Source: Exiguobacterium chiriqhucha RW-2
GTDB lineage: Bacteria; Bacillota; Bacilli; Exiguobacteriales; Exiguobacteriaceae
Assembly: GCF_000416965.1 (NCBI RefSeq)
Contig: NZ_ATCL01000020.1
Location: forward strand, 744,001-808,000
DNA: 64,000 nucleotides
Reading direction: 5' to 3'
Below, piece by piece: positions 7,891 to 15,621 of this stretch (position 1 is its first letter; each line of letters opens with the position of its first letter). The notes beneath the pieces are model-generated. The model did not search any database, was not told the DNA's origin, and was given only the letters and a program-made list of their open reading frames with translations. Both the position numbers and the translations under genes were made by a program.

Positions 7891-8534
7891 AATTGACGAA
7901 TATTTGCCATACGTATGACGGACAGCCCATTTTGCGAGGCATCGATTTACAGGTCGATCCCGGGGAATGTATCGGCATCATCGGACCGAGCGGGAGCGGG
8001 AAGAGCACGCTGCTCCAAATTCTTGGTTTATTGAAACGACCTGACGTCGGGCTCATCGAGCTCGAGGGACGGGAGTTGCTCGCTGCGAGTGAAGAAGAAC
8101 GACGCTTGCTTCGCTTGAATGAAATCGGCTTCGTGTTTCAGCAGGCCCACCTCGTTCCATATTTGACGGTTCGAGAACAACTCGAGCTCGTCCAGGCCGA
8201 AAGCGAATCTAAACAAGACCCGCTCCACCTGCTCGACGTCCTCGGTCTGAGTCATCGCCTCAATCAACTGCCGAAACACTTGTCGGGCGGCGAACGGCAG
8301 CGCGTCGCCGTTGCCCGAGCCCTCATCAATCGGCCTCAGCTCTTGTTGGCCGATGAACCGACGGCGAGCCTCGATTTCGAGAACGGGCGCCGGGTCATGG
8401 AGTTGCTCGTCGCTGAAGCGCGTAATCACGGACGTCGAGTCCTCGTCATCACTCACGATGAACGCATGCTAGACGTCTGCGACCGGGTCCTATTGCTTCA
8501 GGACGGTCAGCTTCAACCCTCGCCCCGACATTAA
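7887..8534 (+). CDS. ABC transporter ATP-binding protein (LolD/MacB type)
   Basis: A 215-aa nucleotide-binding subunit partnering the upstream permease. Walker A is GPSGSGKST (33-41), the Q loop lies at FVFQQAHL, the signature is LSGGERQRV, Walker B is LLLADEPT, and the switch His is in VITHDE. Length and motifs match the LolD/MacB/YknY group. Its start overlaps the permease stop (ATGA), so the two are translated together. Confidence 0.95.
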   Translation: MKLTNICHTYDGQPILRGIDLQVDPGECIGIIGPSGSGKSTLLQILGLLKRPDVGLIELEGRELLAASEEERRLLRLNEIGFVFQQAHLVPYLTVREQLELVQAESESKQDPLHLLDVLGLSHRLNQLPKHLSGGERQRVAVARALINRPQLLLADEPTASLDFENGRRVMELLVAEARNHGRRVLVITHDERMLDVCDRVLLLQDGQLQPSPRH

Positions 8535-8571
8535 AAAAGGAAGACCGCGTCGGTCGCGGCCTTCCCTTTTT
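8533..8571. terminator. Bidirectional terminator
   Basis: An A-rich run, a stem GGAAG-CCGCG with CGCGG-CTTCC (one internal mismatch) and then TTTTT lie between the converging genes ending at 8534 and 8587. Confidence 0.8.
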
Positions 8572-8586
8572 GTGGTTCAAGGTTTG

Positions 8587-9015
8587 TCACATGGCGTGCA
8601 CGCGAGCCGGCAGCTCGACCCACTCGCCCGATAGATGGACCAAATGATGCGTCAGCCAAGCGTTGAAACCGATGACGAGCGTCAATCGACCCGCTTCATC
8701 GATGCCCGCCGAGACGACACGAATCAATCTCTCCTCGATATGTTGCGAGACGAGAGTGATGCGGGCGAGTGCGAGCACGGACCGGACGATCTCATCGGCC
8801 GATACGTCGATGGAAACGGCGATGTCGGGGACCGATAGTTCGATTGTCTGCTCAGGCCGAGATAAATAGCGGTCAATCAACACGTCCAACACGATCGCAT
8901 GCTGACGTTCCCCGCTCGTCGGAGCGCGATAAAACGTCACCCCGTCAGTCGTCGTATAATCCGTCTGTCCCATCAAACATGCCTCTAAAAATTGATACAT
9001 CGCCTGTCGCTCCAT
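8587..9015 (-). CDS. Hypothetical protein, 142 aa
   Basis: Not recognised. The ATG at 9015 (MERQAMYQFLEACLMGQTDY) is preferred because GGGAGG lies 10 bases upstream; an upstream in-frame ATG at 9081 lacks a site. The middle (about 45-95: VLDVLIDRYL...LSVPDIAVSIDVSADEIV) could be a helix-turn-helix, but this is weak. No membrane segment or signal peptide is seen. Confidence 0.65.
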   Translation of the reverse strand: MERQAMYQFLEACLMGQTDYTTTDGVTFYRAPTSGERQHAIVLDVLIDRYLSRPEQTIELSVPDIAVSIDVSADEIVRSVLALARITLVSQHIEERLIRVVSAGIDEAGRLTLVIGFNAWLTHHLVHLSGEWVELPARVHAM

Positions 9016-9198
9016 CGGTTCATATCCTCCCACTTGGTGACTATTCGCTACCATCATATGTGGCAACTCTATTCGGCACAATTCGCCTTATCACACATAA
9101 GCCCTGGCGTTCTGTCATTGAAAACATACCATGACTCATATGGCGCGTGAATTGGGAACGTGTTTTCGGGTACAATAATGGGGAAAGGAGCGGTTCAT

Positions 9199-10098
9199 AT
9201 GCAGAAGAGATGGAAGGTTGGACTCGCAACATTATTCACTGGCTATTATGCCATCAGCTACTATGCGTTCAAACGCATGACACGAGGGAAACGCAAGACT
9301 CCCGAGATGCTATTGGCCCCCTACACGAAGGAAGATCAATCCTTTTATCACGACGTGCCGTTCGAGCACGTCTCGCTCCGCTCGCAGGACGGCTACCGCC
9401 TCTATGGTCGTGTCTACCGAAACGAAGGCTCATCGAAGTGGATCGTCTTCGTGCACGGCTACACGGCATCCCACAGCTTCATGGCCCCGCATTTGGCGAT
9501 GTTCCATCGCCTCGGCTACAATCTGCTCGCCGTCGATTTACGGTCCCACGGCGAATCCGAGGGCGTGTACGCCTCGTACGGCTATCATGAGAAACATGAC
9601 ATCGTAGATTGGGTCGACTGGTTGCGGGTTAATGAGTCCGTCTCCGAAGTCGGGCTGCATGGCGTGTCGATGGGCGCCGCCTCGATTTTACAGGCCGGTC
9701 CATTGACAGATGTCGATTTTTTGATTGCCGAGTGCCCGTTCGATGACATGAGACAACTCATGCGCCATCAGTTGAACGTCTTACACCGACTGCCTGGTGA
9801 TTTGTTGTTGCCGGGAATCAATTACTTCCTTTGGACGCGAGCCGGATTCCGGATGCACCAAGTCCGACCGAAACGAGCGCTCGCGGCAATCGATGTGCCG
9901 GTCTTGTTCATCCATGGGACAGAGGATGATTTCGTCCCTACCTGGATGTCCGTCGAGATGAATGCGCTCAACCGCAAAAATGAGATTGCCCTCATCCACG
10001 GCGCGGAACATACGAACTGTATTTTGAAAGACCAGCCCGCGTATGAGGCGGCCGTCAGTCAGTTTCTGAATCGACGACGTGAATCGGTCCAGCAATAA
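9199..10098 (+). CDS. Membrane-anchored alpha/beta hydrolase
   Basis: A 299-aa serine hydrolase. An N-terminal hydrophobic segment (about 5-24) probably anchors it outside or at the membrane. The fold is shown by the oxyanion HG (VFVHGYTASH), DLRSHGES, the nucleophile elbow GVSMGA, the acid Asp in HGTEDDFVP and the His in HGAEHTN. It belongs to the YqkD-like group, as does the paralogue at 42322-43209. The ATG at 9199 follows AAAGGAG. Its 3' end overlaps the converging CPBP gene by 44 bases. The substrate is unknown. Confidence 0.88.
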   Translation: MQKRWKVGLATLFTGYYAISYYAFKRMTRGKRKTPEMLLAPYTKEDQSFYHDVPFEHVSLRSQDGYRLYGRVYRNEGSSKWIVFVHGYTASHSFMAPHLAMFHRLGYNLLAVDLRSHGESEGVYASYGYHEKHDIVDWVDWLRVNESVSEVGLHGVSMGAASILQAGPLTDVDFLIAECPFDDMRQLMRHQLNVLHRLPGDLLLPGINYFLWTRAGFRMHQVRPKRALAAIDVPVLFIHGTEDDFVPTWMSVEMNALNRKNEIALIHGAEHTNCILKDQPAYEAAVSQFLNRRRESVQQ

Positions 10099-10753
10099 GA
10101 TCGAGCAAGGCATGAACGACCATCACCGGCCAGAGGATACCCATCGCCACATATAAATAACCGAGCCCCCACCCGACGAGACCGGTCACGAGGATGCCTC
10201 GGACACCTTGATAAGCGTGGGCCAACCCGAATAACGTTCCGCCAATCAGGGCGAGCATCGGGGGCGAGACGTCCACCCACAATGTGACCGTGTAGAGCAG
10301 CACGCCACGGAAGATGAACTCTTCGGTCACTCCAGCCGTCCAAGACACGGCGCCCCACGCTCTCGCCTCCTGAATCGTCTGAGGCAACAGCAACCGTTCA
10401 ATCTCGAGCTCATAATATGGCCGTAACCGGCGCCGCAAACCCGGAGACGTTTTCACGAGCAGATAGAACGCGATCAATGCGGAGATGAGGACGCTCGTCA
10501 AAAAGAAGAACTGCCAGGCGCGCAAATTCCCCTCGGTCGGGGCGAAGCCGAGCCCGACCGCTTCAGGCGGGACCTGGAACAAAAAGACGAGGGCGAGCAA
10601 CAGCAAACAGAGCCCCCACGCCGATTTGATGGTCTGATCGTACACGCGGCTTCGTCCGAGCGTTTCAATCATCGGTTTCATCAACCGGGCGTTGAACAAT
10701 TGGACAATCAATAAATACACGAGAATGATGGTAAAGACGGCCTGTTCGAGCAT
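10055..10753 (-). CDS. CPBP-family intramembrane metalloprotease
   Basis: A 232-aa polytopic membrane protein (about six to seven helices) of the CPBP/Abi family, which includes type II CAAX prenyl endopeptidase Rce1. The three conserved motifs are present: EEFIFRG (EExxxR), FGLAHAYQG (FxxxH) and HALLDL (HxxxD). Family members process prenylated proteins or give self-immunity to bacteriocins; nothing nearby decides which. The 3' end overlaps the end of the hydrolase gene on the other strand. Confidence 0.88.
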   Translation of the reverse strand: MLEQAVFTIILVYLLIVQLFNARLMKPMIETLGRSRVYDQTIKSAWGLCLLLLALVFLFQVPPEAVGLGFAPTEGNLRAWQFFFLTSVLISALIAFYLLVKTSPGLRRRLRPYYELEIERLLLPQTIQEARAWGAVSWTAGVTEEFIFRGVLLYTVTLWVDVSPPMLALIGGTLFGLAHAYQGVRGILVTGLVGWGLGYLYVAMGILWPVMVVHALLDLIAGPIHVVDSETD

Positions 10754-10831
10754 GGATATCCACTCCTGTCCTTCCTGTTAGCTATATGCTACACTATTCG
10801 GGTATTGTCTAGAAAGCTAGGAGGCGGAATC

Positions 10832-11524
10832 TTGAAACGATTGATTTTGCGACTGACCGGTCTCTTGCTTGTGATCGTGCTGTGCCTCGGCGCAATCGGC
10901 TGGTTTGGTCAACATGATAAAGTGAACAACGCCCTTTACCGGGCCTATTACGGGGATCATGGCATCCCCGCCGTCCATCGTGACGTTTATGAGGATGCGG
11001 CGGCGACCTATGACGTCGATTGGCGACTCCTCGCCGCGGTACATCGCGTCGAGACGATTTTCTCTCATAGCTCATCGATGCGTTCATCGGTCGGGGCGAT
11101 CGGTCCGTTCCAATTCATGCCGCGGACGTGGCTCGGTTGGCAGTACGACACCGACGACCAAAAAGGAGACGTACCCGAGGATGAGGTCGATTTGACAGAC
11201 CTCGCCCTCATCGAACAGTATGGCGGTCTCGGACGGGACGGCAACAATGACGGCCAAGCCGACCCGCACAGTCTCGTCGATTCGGCCCATGCGGCCGCTT
11301 ATTATTTGAGCGAGCACGGTGGGACGACGGCAGATTCGACGGACTCGATTCGGAACGCCATCTTCGAGTACAACCGAAGTGAGCAGTATGTCAACGATGT
11401 GATGTCGTTTTATGAGTCATATCAAACCGATGTATCCTATTTACCGGATGACAAGGCGTCGGCGACGCAACAAGTCGCCCGCTATACGATCCGCTATTTG
11501 GAATGGTTCGCTGGCTGGGTCTGA
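10832..11524 (+). CDS. Lytic transglycosylase (SLT/MltB-like), membrane-anchored
   Basis: A 230-aa cell-wall enzyme that cleaves the glycan strand of peptidoglycan. The start is the TTG at 10832, placed after AGGAGG. An N-terminal hydrophobic segment (about 3-24) is a signal anchor. The catalytic region contains Glu in VHRVETIFSHSS and the family motif GAIGPFQFMPRTW. A calcium-loop-like DGNNDGQADP and HAAAYYLSEHGG follow, as in MltB-type enzymes. It stands alone upstream of a DUF1643 gene 34 bases away, possibly co-transcribed. Confidence 0.88.
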   Translation: MKRLILRLTGLLLVIVLCLGAIGWFGQHDKVNNALYRAYYGDHGIPAVHRDVYEDAAATYDVDWRLLAAVHRVETIFSHSSSMRSSVGAIGPFQFMPRTWLGWQYDTDDQKGDVPEDEVDLTDLALIEQYGGLGRDGNNDGQADPHSLVDSAHAAAYYLSEHGGTTADSTDSIRNAIFEYNRSEQYVNDVMSFYESYQTDVSYLPDDKASATQQVARYTIRYLEWFAGWV

Positions 11525-11558
11525 CCTGGCACTATTTGAGCAAAAGTGAGGAAACATT

Positions 11559-12146
11559 ATGAACACCCATATCGAGGAAGTGACGATTCGCGTCAAGTCG
11601 GTCTTCAATGAGGACAAGACGAAACGATATATGCGAACGTACGAATTCACCGATGTCGTCGACGGCGTCATCTGTGCCGTCATCATCTACTCGCCCCGGA
11701 TGAGCGATGCCTTCTTGTCCGGCACGACCACGCAGCGGGCGTATATGCTCATGCGTAACCATCTCGATCAACCAATTCGTGAGATGCGCGTTATCAGTCT
11801 CGTCCCGACGCTTGCCATCAATGACAATCTGCCTTACGTCGAGTCTCAGCTTGACGAGGTCAACTTTCATTACGTGGAGGAAACGCTCGACGAGGTTGAG
11901 GCGACCGGCGGGATGATCATCGTCGGCTGGGGCTCTCCAGGACGCTTGATGCACCATGCGACTCCGTATAAGACACTGTTCGCCGACCATGAGGCCCATA
12001 TGTTCTGTATCGGCACAACGTCCAAAGGCGAGCCGCAACAGATTCGTATGGCCAATGAGAACACTGTGCTCGAGGCGTTCAATAACGAATCGGTCAAACC
12101 GAAGTTTAGAATCGTGAAAGAAACGAAACAAGACGACTCCGAGTGA
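11559..12146 (+). CDS. DUF1643-like protein
   Basis: A 195-aa soluble protein. The pattern AVIIYSPRMSDAFLSGTTTQRA, then VISLVPTLA, then IIVGWGSPGR and CIGTTSKGEPQQIRM matches the order of conserved segments in DUF1643 (NPSTAD.., VNLFA, AWGNHG, LGVTKDGHP). The function of that family is not established. The start follows GTGAGGAAACATT. Its stop codon lies inside the terminator hairpin. Confidence 0.75.
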   Translation: MNTHIEEVTIRVKSVFNEDKTKRYMRTYEFTDVVDGVICAVIIYSPRMSDAFLSGTTTQRAYMLMRNHLDQPIREMRVISLVPTLAINDNLPYVESQLDEVNFHYVEETLDEVEATGGMIIVGWGSPGRLMHHATPYKTLFADHEAHMFCIGTTSKGEPQQIRMANENTVLEAFNNESVKPKFRIVKETKQDDSE

Positions 12147-12163
12147 GTCGTCTTGTTTCGTTT
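12121..12163. terminator. Long terminator hairpin overlapping the 3' end of the CDS
   Basis: AAACGAAACAAGACGACT (12121-12138) pairs perfectly with 12146-12163, an 18-bp stem with a 7-base loop. The stop codon of the DUF1643-like gene lies at 12144-12146 and the converging ykoC stop is at 12162, so it can serve both genes. Confidence 0.85.
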
Positions 12164-12899
12164 ATATGCCAATCCATACGCTCACTCCGAACAATACAAT
12201 CAAGATCGACGCCAACAGAAAGTCGTATCGAGTGATGGCGACGACTTCATACGTCGCTCGTGGTTCGCCCGTAAACCCGCGTGCCTCCATCGAGAACGCG
12301 ATGCGTTCCGCTTGCCGGATCGATCCTGCAAGAAGCGGGATGATTAAACTCGGAACGTGACGGATATAATCAAGTCGTGACTCTAACGGTACGCCCCGTA
12401 ATGCGTGCGTTTCATACAGTTGCATCAGTTCACGCTTCAAAATCGGAAAGAAACGAAAGCCGACGAAGACACTGTAAGCGATTTTAGGTGACAACTTCCC
12501 TTGTTGCATCAAGCTGTAGACGAACCGTTTGGGATCCGTCGTCAATGTGAACAGGAGCGACAACGCGGTGAATGCTAATACCCGTAAGGAGAGCGTCGAT
12601 GCTAGCATCACATTTTCGACGGTCAAGTCTTTGCCGAACAGAGTGAACATGACCTCCCCGCCCGCCTCTTTTCCAAAGACGAGCGTCGTCCACAATGTCC
12701 CGAGCGCGGTGAATAAAAACGGAATCATGAACAGCCCCCAGCGTTTCCAGTTCACGTTAGAAAAGAGAATTTGAAGTATAAGCGTTCCGATGAATACAGC
12801 AAGCGGCGTCCATGGATTGTACATAAAGGCGAGACCGAACATGAGCAACGTGACGGTCAGAAATTTAATCGTCGGGTTCATCTCATGAAACGTCATCAC
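12162..12899 (-). CDS. ykoC: ECF transporter transmembrane (T) component
   Basis: A 245-aa EcfT-type protein with five to six helices. The coupling motif region near the C-terminus (SIRQAERIAFSMEARGFTG) is the conserved Ala-Arg-Gly segment that contacts the ATPases. It overlaps the ATPase gene by 4 bases and is the last gene of ykoFEDC, which in Bacillus imports the thiamine precursor hydroxymethylpyrimidine (HMP). The symbol is given by operon order and family. Confidence 0.9.
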   Translation of the reverse strand: MMTFHEMNPTIKFLTVTLLMFGLAFMYNPWTPLAVFIGTLILQILFSNVNWKRWGLFMIPFLFTALGTLWTTLVFGKEAGGEVMFTLFGKDLTVENVMLASTLSLRVLAFTALSLLFTLTTDPKRFVYSLMQQGKLSPKIAYSVFVGFRFFPILKRELMQLYETHALRGVPLESRLDYIRHVPSLIIPLLAGSIRQAERIAFSMEARGFTGEPRATYEVVAITRYDFLLASILIVLFGVSVWIGI

Positions 12900-14224
12900 G
12901 ATTCCTCCAGCAATAAACCGTGAGCTTGTAGTAGCTCTGTCTCATTCCAGAGCGATGCATCATATGGCCCACTCAAGTAACCTTCACGCATCAAGTAATA
13001 TGTGTTCGCGATTCTGGCGAAACTAAGGTCGTGCGTCACAAACAGAACAGTCTGGCCGGCGCGGGTTCGTTCAACTATTAATTCATAGAGCGCACGAAGC
13101 GATATCTCATCCTGTCCAGCAGTTGGTTCATCGAAAGCGATGAGAAGTTTATTCGAGAGCATCATCACCCCGATGGCGAGCCTTCGTTTTTGACCGTGAC
13201 TAAGCGAGAGTGGATGGTCGTTACGAAACGGTCCAAGCCCGAGCCGGTTCATGATGTCCTCAATCGGACGATCATGGCCATATGCGAGTTCACGTGTCAC
13301 ATCACTCGTGATAAATAGATGAGCCGGAGATTGTGGGACGAGTCCGACTTCTTGATGTTCGCGGGCAAGGCTCTTGAGCCAAGTCGATTTGCCACTGCCG
13401 TTTCGACCAAGTACGGCAATGAGATCACCCTCGGCGACGGTCAGCTCGCTCGCTGCTAGTTTGAATGTTATTCGTTTCAAATGCGGTACGTGAAATAAAA
13501 TAGTATTTCCTTGTGTCACCTTAACCGGAGAGAACGTATAATCCGGGCGGGCAACGAACGGTCCGTCATAGTTGATGCGTCCGTTCACGAGCTCCACTTC
13601 TCTATCGAAGAACCCGCCCCATAGGAAGGGTCGATGTTCGATGACGACAACGTTTACCGTCTGTGCGACGTTGTCGAGCCACTGAACGAAACGGGTTGAG
13701 GTTTCGGGATCAAGGTGCGCGAGCGGCTCATCGAGTAGTAGCCATTCCGGCTTCCCGATCAAAGCACAGGCGACAGCGATTTGTTGCTTTTCACCACCTG
13801 ACAGGTCATGAATGACTCGGTCACGATAATCGGTCAACTGCAATTCCGCTAAAATCGTGGCCACACGCGCCATCATCTCGTCCCTCGCCACGGCAAAATT
13901 TTCAAGTGTGAAAATCAATTCCTCCTCGACCGTCTGCATGACGAATTGACTGTCAGGATCTTGAAACACCGTTCCAACACGACGATTCACCTCACCAGCT
14001 GCATACGTGTCGTAAGAGCGGTCAAACAAATGTAATCTGCCTGTCACGATGCCATCGCAGTTATCCGGGTACAGACGATTCATCAAAGAGAACAATGTCG
14101 ACTTTCCCGATCCGCTCGCCCCTGTGATGAGCGTCCTCCCAGCCGTTAATTGAAGCGTGATGTCTGTCAATACTTCGCGCTGTTTGTCCGGATAGCGGAA
14201 CGCCAGCTGTTCTGCCTCAACCAT
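12896..14224 (-). CDS. ykoD: ECF transporter fused double ATPase
   Basis: A 442-aa protein with two ABC ATPase domains in one chain. Domain 1 has Walker A GASGSGKST, signature LSGGEKQQIA and Walker B LLLDEPLAHLD. Domain 2 has GRNGSGKST, a variant signature LSHGQKRRLA and LIAFDEPTAGQD. The ATG at 14224 (MVEAEQLAFRYPDKQ) overlaps the stop of ykoE by 8 bases and fits translational coupling; an upstream start would overlap ykoE further. It powers HMP/thiamine uptake with ykoE and ykoC. Confidence 0.92.
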   Translation of the reverse strand: MVEAEQLAFRYPDKQREVLTDITLQLTAGRTLITGASGSGKSTLFSLMNRLYPDNCDGIVTGRLHLFDRSYDTYAAGEVNRRVGTVFQDPDSQFVMQTVEEELIFTLENFAVARDEMMARVATILAELQLTDYRDRVIHDLSGGEKQQIAVACALIGKPEWLLLDEPLAHLDPETSTRFVQWLDNVAQTVNVVVIEHRPFLWGGFFDREVELVNGRINYDGPFVARPDYTFSPVKVTQGNTILFHVPHLKRITFKLAASELTVAEGDLIAVLGRNGSGKSTWLKSLAREHQEVGLVPQSPAHLFITSDVTRELAYGHDRPIEDIMNRLGLGPFRNDHPLSLSHGQKRRLAIGVMMLSNKLLIAFDEPTAGQDEISLRALYELIVERTRAGQTVLFVTHDLSFARIANTYYLMREGYLSGPYDASLWNETELLQAHGLLLEES

Positions 14225-14792
14225 GTACTCGTCCCTTACGCGCGAGGGAATACCCTTCGAGCGCACCCGTACGAAGCAACAAGTCGCTCAAAATCTTACC
14301 TCCGAGACCGGCAATGAGCATCCCGCTTGTCGCACGTAACGCGAACATCGTCGCCACGTATGTCGGACTGAGGGCAACGAGTCCACCCATGACATACGTA
14401 TACGCGAAACTCGTCGCAGCTGCACCAAATCCGGCCAGCATGAGCACCCAAAGGTCATATCGCTTGTAGCCCGTGACCGCAAACGCCGCTTCAGCACCAA
14501 GTCCTTGAATGATCCCGACTAAAATAATACGAGGTCCAATCGCGTTACCAATCATCATCTCAATCGTCGCCGCAAGCACTTCTGACAAAAATGCTGCGCC
14601 AGGTCGGCGGATGATATAAGCCGCAATAATCGAGACGATGAACCAAATCCCAAAAATCCATTCGTACGCGATTGGTCCAATCAAGCCTGCCCATAGATTC
14701 CCGACATGGACGAACGCCAAATAGACGACAGCGAATACGACCGATAAAATGGCCAACAAGACGATTTCTTTTAACTTCCACGACTTAAGCAT
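14217..14792 (-). CDS. ykoE: ECF transporter substrate-specificity (S) component, YkoE type
   Basis: A 191-aa membrane protein with about six helices and the conserved start LKEIVLLAILSVVFAVVYLA. YkoE is the S component that selects the thiamine precursor. It begins inside the end of ykoF (8-base overlap) and ends inside the start of ykoD. This overlap of all four genes indicates a tightly coupled operon under the TPP riboswitch. Confidence 0.92.
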   Translation of the reverse strand: MLKSWKLKEIVLLAILSVVFAVVYLAFVHVGNLWAGLIGPIAYEWIFGIWFIVSIIAAYIIRRPGAAFLSEVLAATIEMMIGNAIGPRIILVGIIQGLGAEAAFAVTGYKRYDLWVLMLAGFGAAATSFAYTYVMGGLVALSPTYVATMFALRATSGMLIAGLGGKILSDLLLRTGALEGYSLARKGRVHG

Positions 14793-15378
14793 CGTTACGT
14801 CCCTCGTGTGACGGGCTGTTCACGCTGAACGTCACCGTCATGACGACGTGGCTCGTCTTCGCACGGACCCGGTCGAACGTCGCCTCGTAAAATGAAAACA
14901 CCGGTTCGATGTCGCCGTGAATGCCCGAGGCGTAATGCATCGAGTCATTGAAGACGCCACGCTCTTTCGCAAACGCAATTTCTTCGTAGATGATGTCCAT
15001 ATACTTCGCGTCCCCGAGCGGATAGAGGGCGAACTGGGAAGAGACGTACTGGGTCGATACCGGACCGTTCACAGGATCAGTCGTCACGTCGAGCAGATTG
15101 TCTCCTGCCGTGTCGCCTGGGCACCCGACCGAGAACGTCCCGCTCATCGACACATGTTCCCCGGTCTTCGTTGCATGTGACAAGACGGCTTTGGCCACGT
15201 CGAACACATGCTCACTGCGTCCCCGGATGACCGTCGAGACGTCATCGGTATGCCGCCAAACGTTTTGCAAGTTCGTCTCTTTCAATGCCCCTTTGATGAC
15301 ACTCACAAAATCAGATGTCATTGGGCTCAGCGTAAAGCGGAATCCGACAATCGGACTCGTACCACATTGGTTGTTCAT
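14785..15378 (-). CDS. ykoF: Thiamine/HMP-binding protein YkoF
   Basis: A 197-aa soluble protein with two related halves (about 9-85 and about 105-190). Each contains a region such as GFRFTLSPMTSDFVSVIKGAL or FALYPLGDAKYMDIIYEEIA, matching the tandem ACT-like fold of Bacillus YkoF, which binds thiamine. AAGGGGGAATAGAAC gives a strong start at 15378. It is the first gene after the TPP riboswitch. Confidence 0.92.
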   Translation of the reverse strand: MNNQCGTSPIVGFRFTLSPMTSDFVSVIKGALKETNLQNVWRHTDDVSTVIRGRSEHVFDVAKAVLSHATKTGEHVSMSGTFSVGCPGDTAGDNLLDVTTDPVNGPVSTQYVSSQFALYPLGDAKYMDIIYEEIAFAKERGVFNDSMHYASGIHGDIEPVFSFYEATFDRVRAKTSHVVMTVTFSVNSPSHEGRNDA

Positions 15379-15406
15379 GTTCTATTCCCCCTTATTGTAT
15401 GTACAC

Positions 15407-15434
15407 AAAAAAGCCGCATCCATGAGAATGCGGC
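15407..15434 (-). terminator. Riboswitch-controlled terminator of the yko operon
   Basis: On the minus strand GCCGCAT (15428-15434) pairs with ATGCGGC (15413-15419) and is followed by TTTTTT. It lies between the TPP aptamer and ykoF. Confidence 0.85.
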
Positions 15435-15469
15435 CACTCGTCCAATGTAAAAATCCATTAGAAAAAGTG

Positions 15470-15557
15470 CCACACTTCCTCACGCCGGTATTACCCGGAT
15501 CGAGTCATAAGGGATTGGAGCCATGCTCACATCTCAGCCGAAGCACCCCTAGTGTAG
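15470..15557 (-). promoter_or_regulatory. TPP riboswitch (THI element)
   Basis: The minus strand has the conserved aptamer segments AGGGGTGCTTCGGCTGAGA, CCCTTATGACTCGATC, CGGGTAATACCGGCG and TGAGGAAGTG. Helix P1 closes with CTACACT (15551-15557) and AGTGTGG (15470-15476). Thiamine pyrophosphate binding should favour the downstream terminator and switch off the thiamine-precursor transporter. Confidence 0.96.
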
Positions 15558-15588
15558 TCCAATGTATGCGGTTATCTATGCAACGAGA

Positions 15589-15617
15589 AGTATAGACGAC
15601 CGCTCCGAATTTGTAAA
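15589..15617 (-). promoter_or_regulatory. Sigma-A promoter of ykoFEDC
   Basis: Minus strand TTTACA (15612-15617) and TATACT (15589-15594) with a 17-bp spacer. Predicted start is near 15582, about 25 bases before the aptamer. The -35 lies directly behind the stop of the neighbouring COG0523 gene. Confidence 0.8.
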
Positions 15618-15621
15618 CGGT

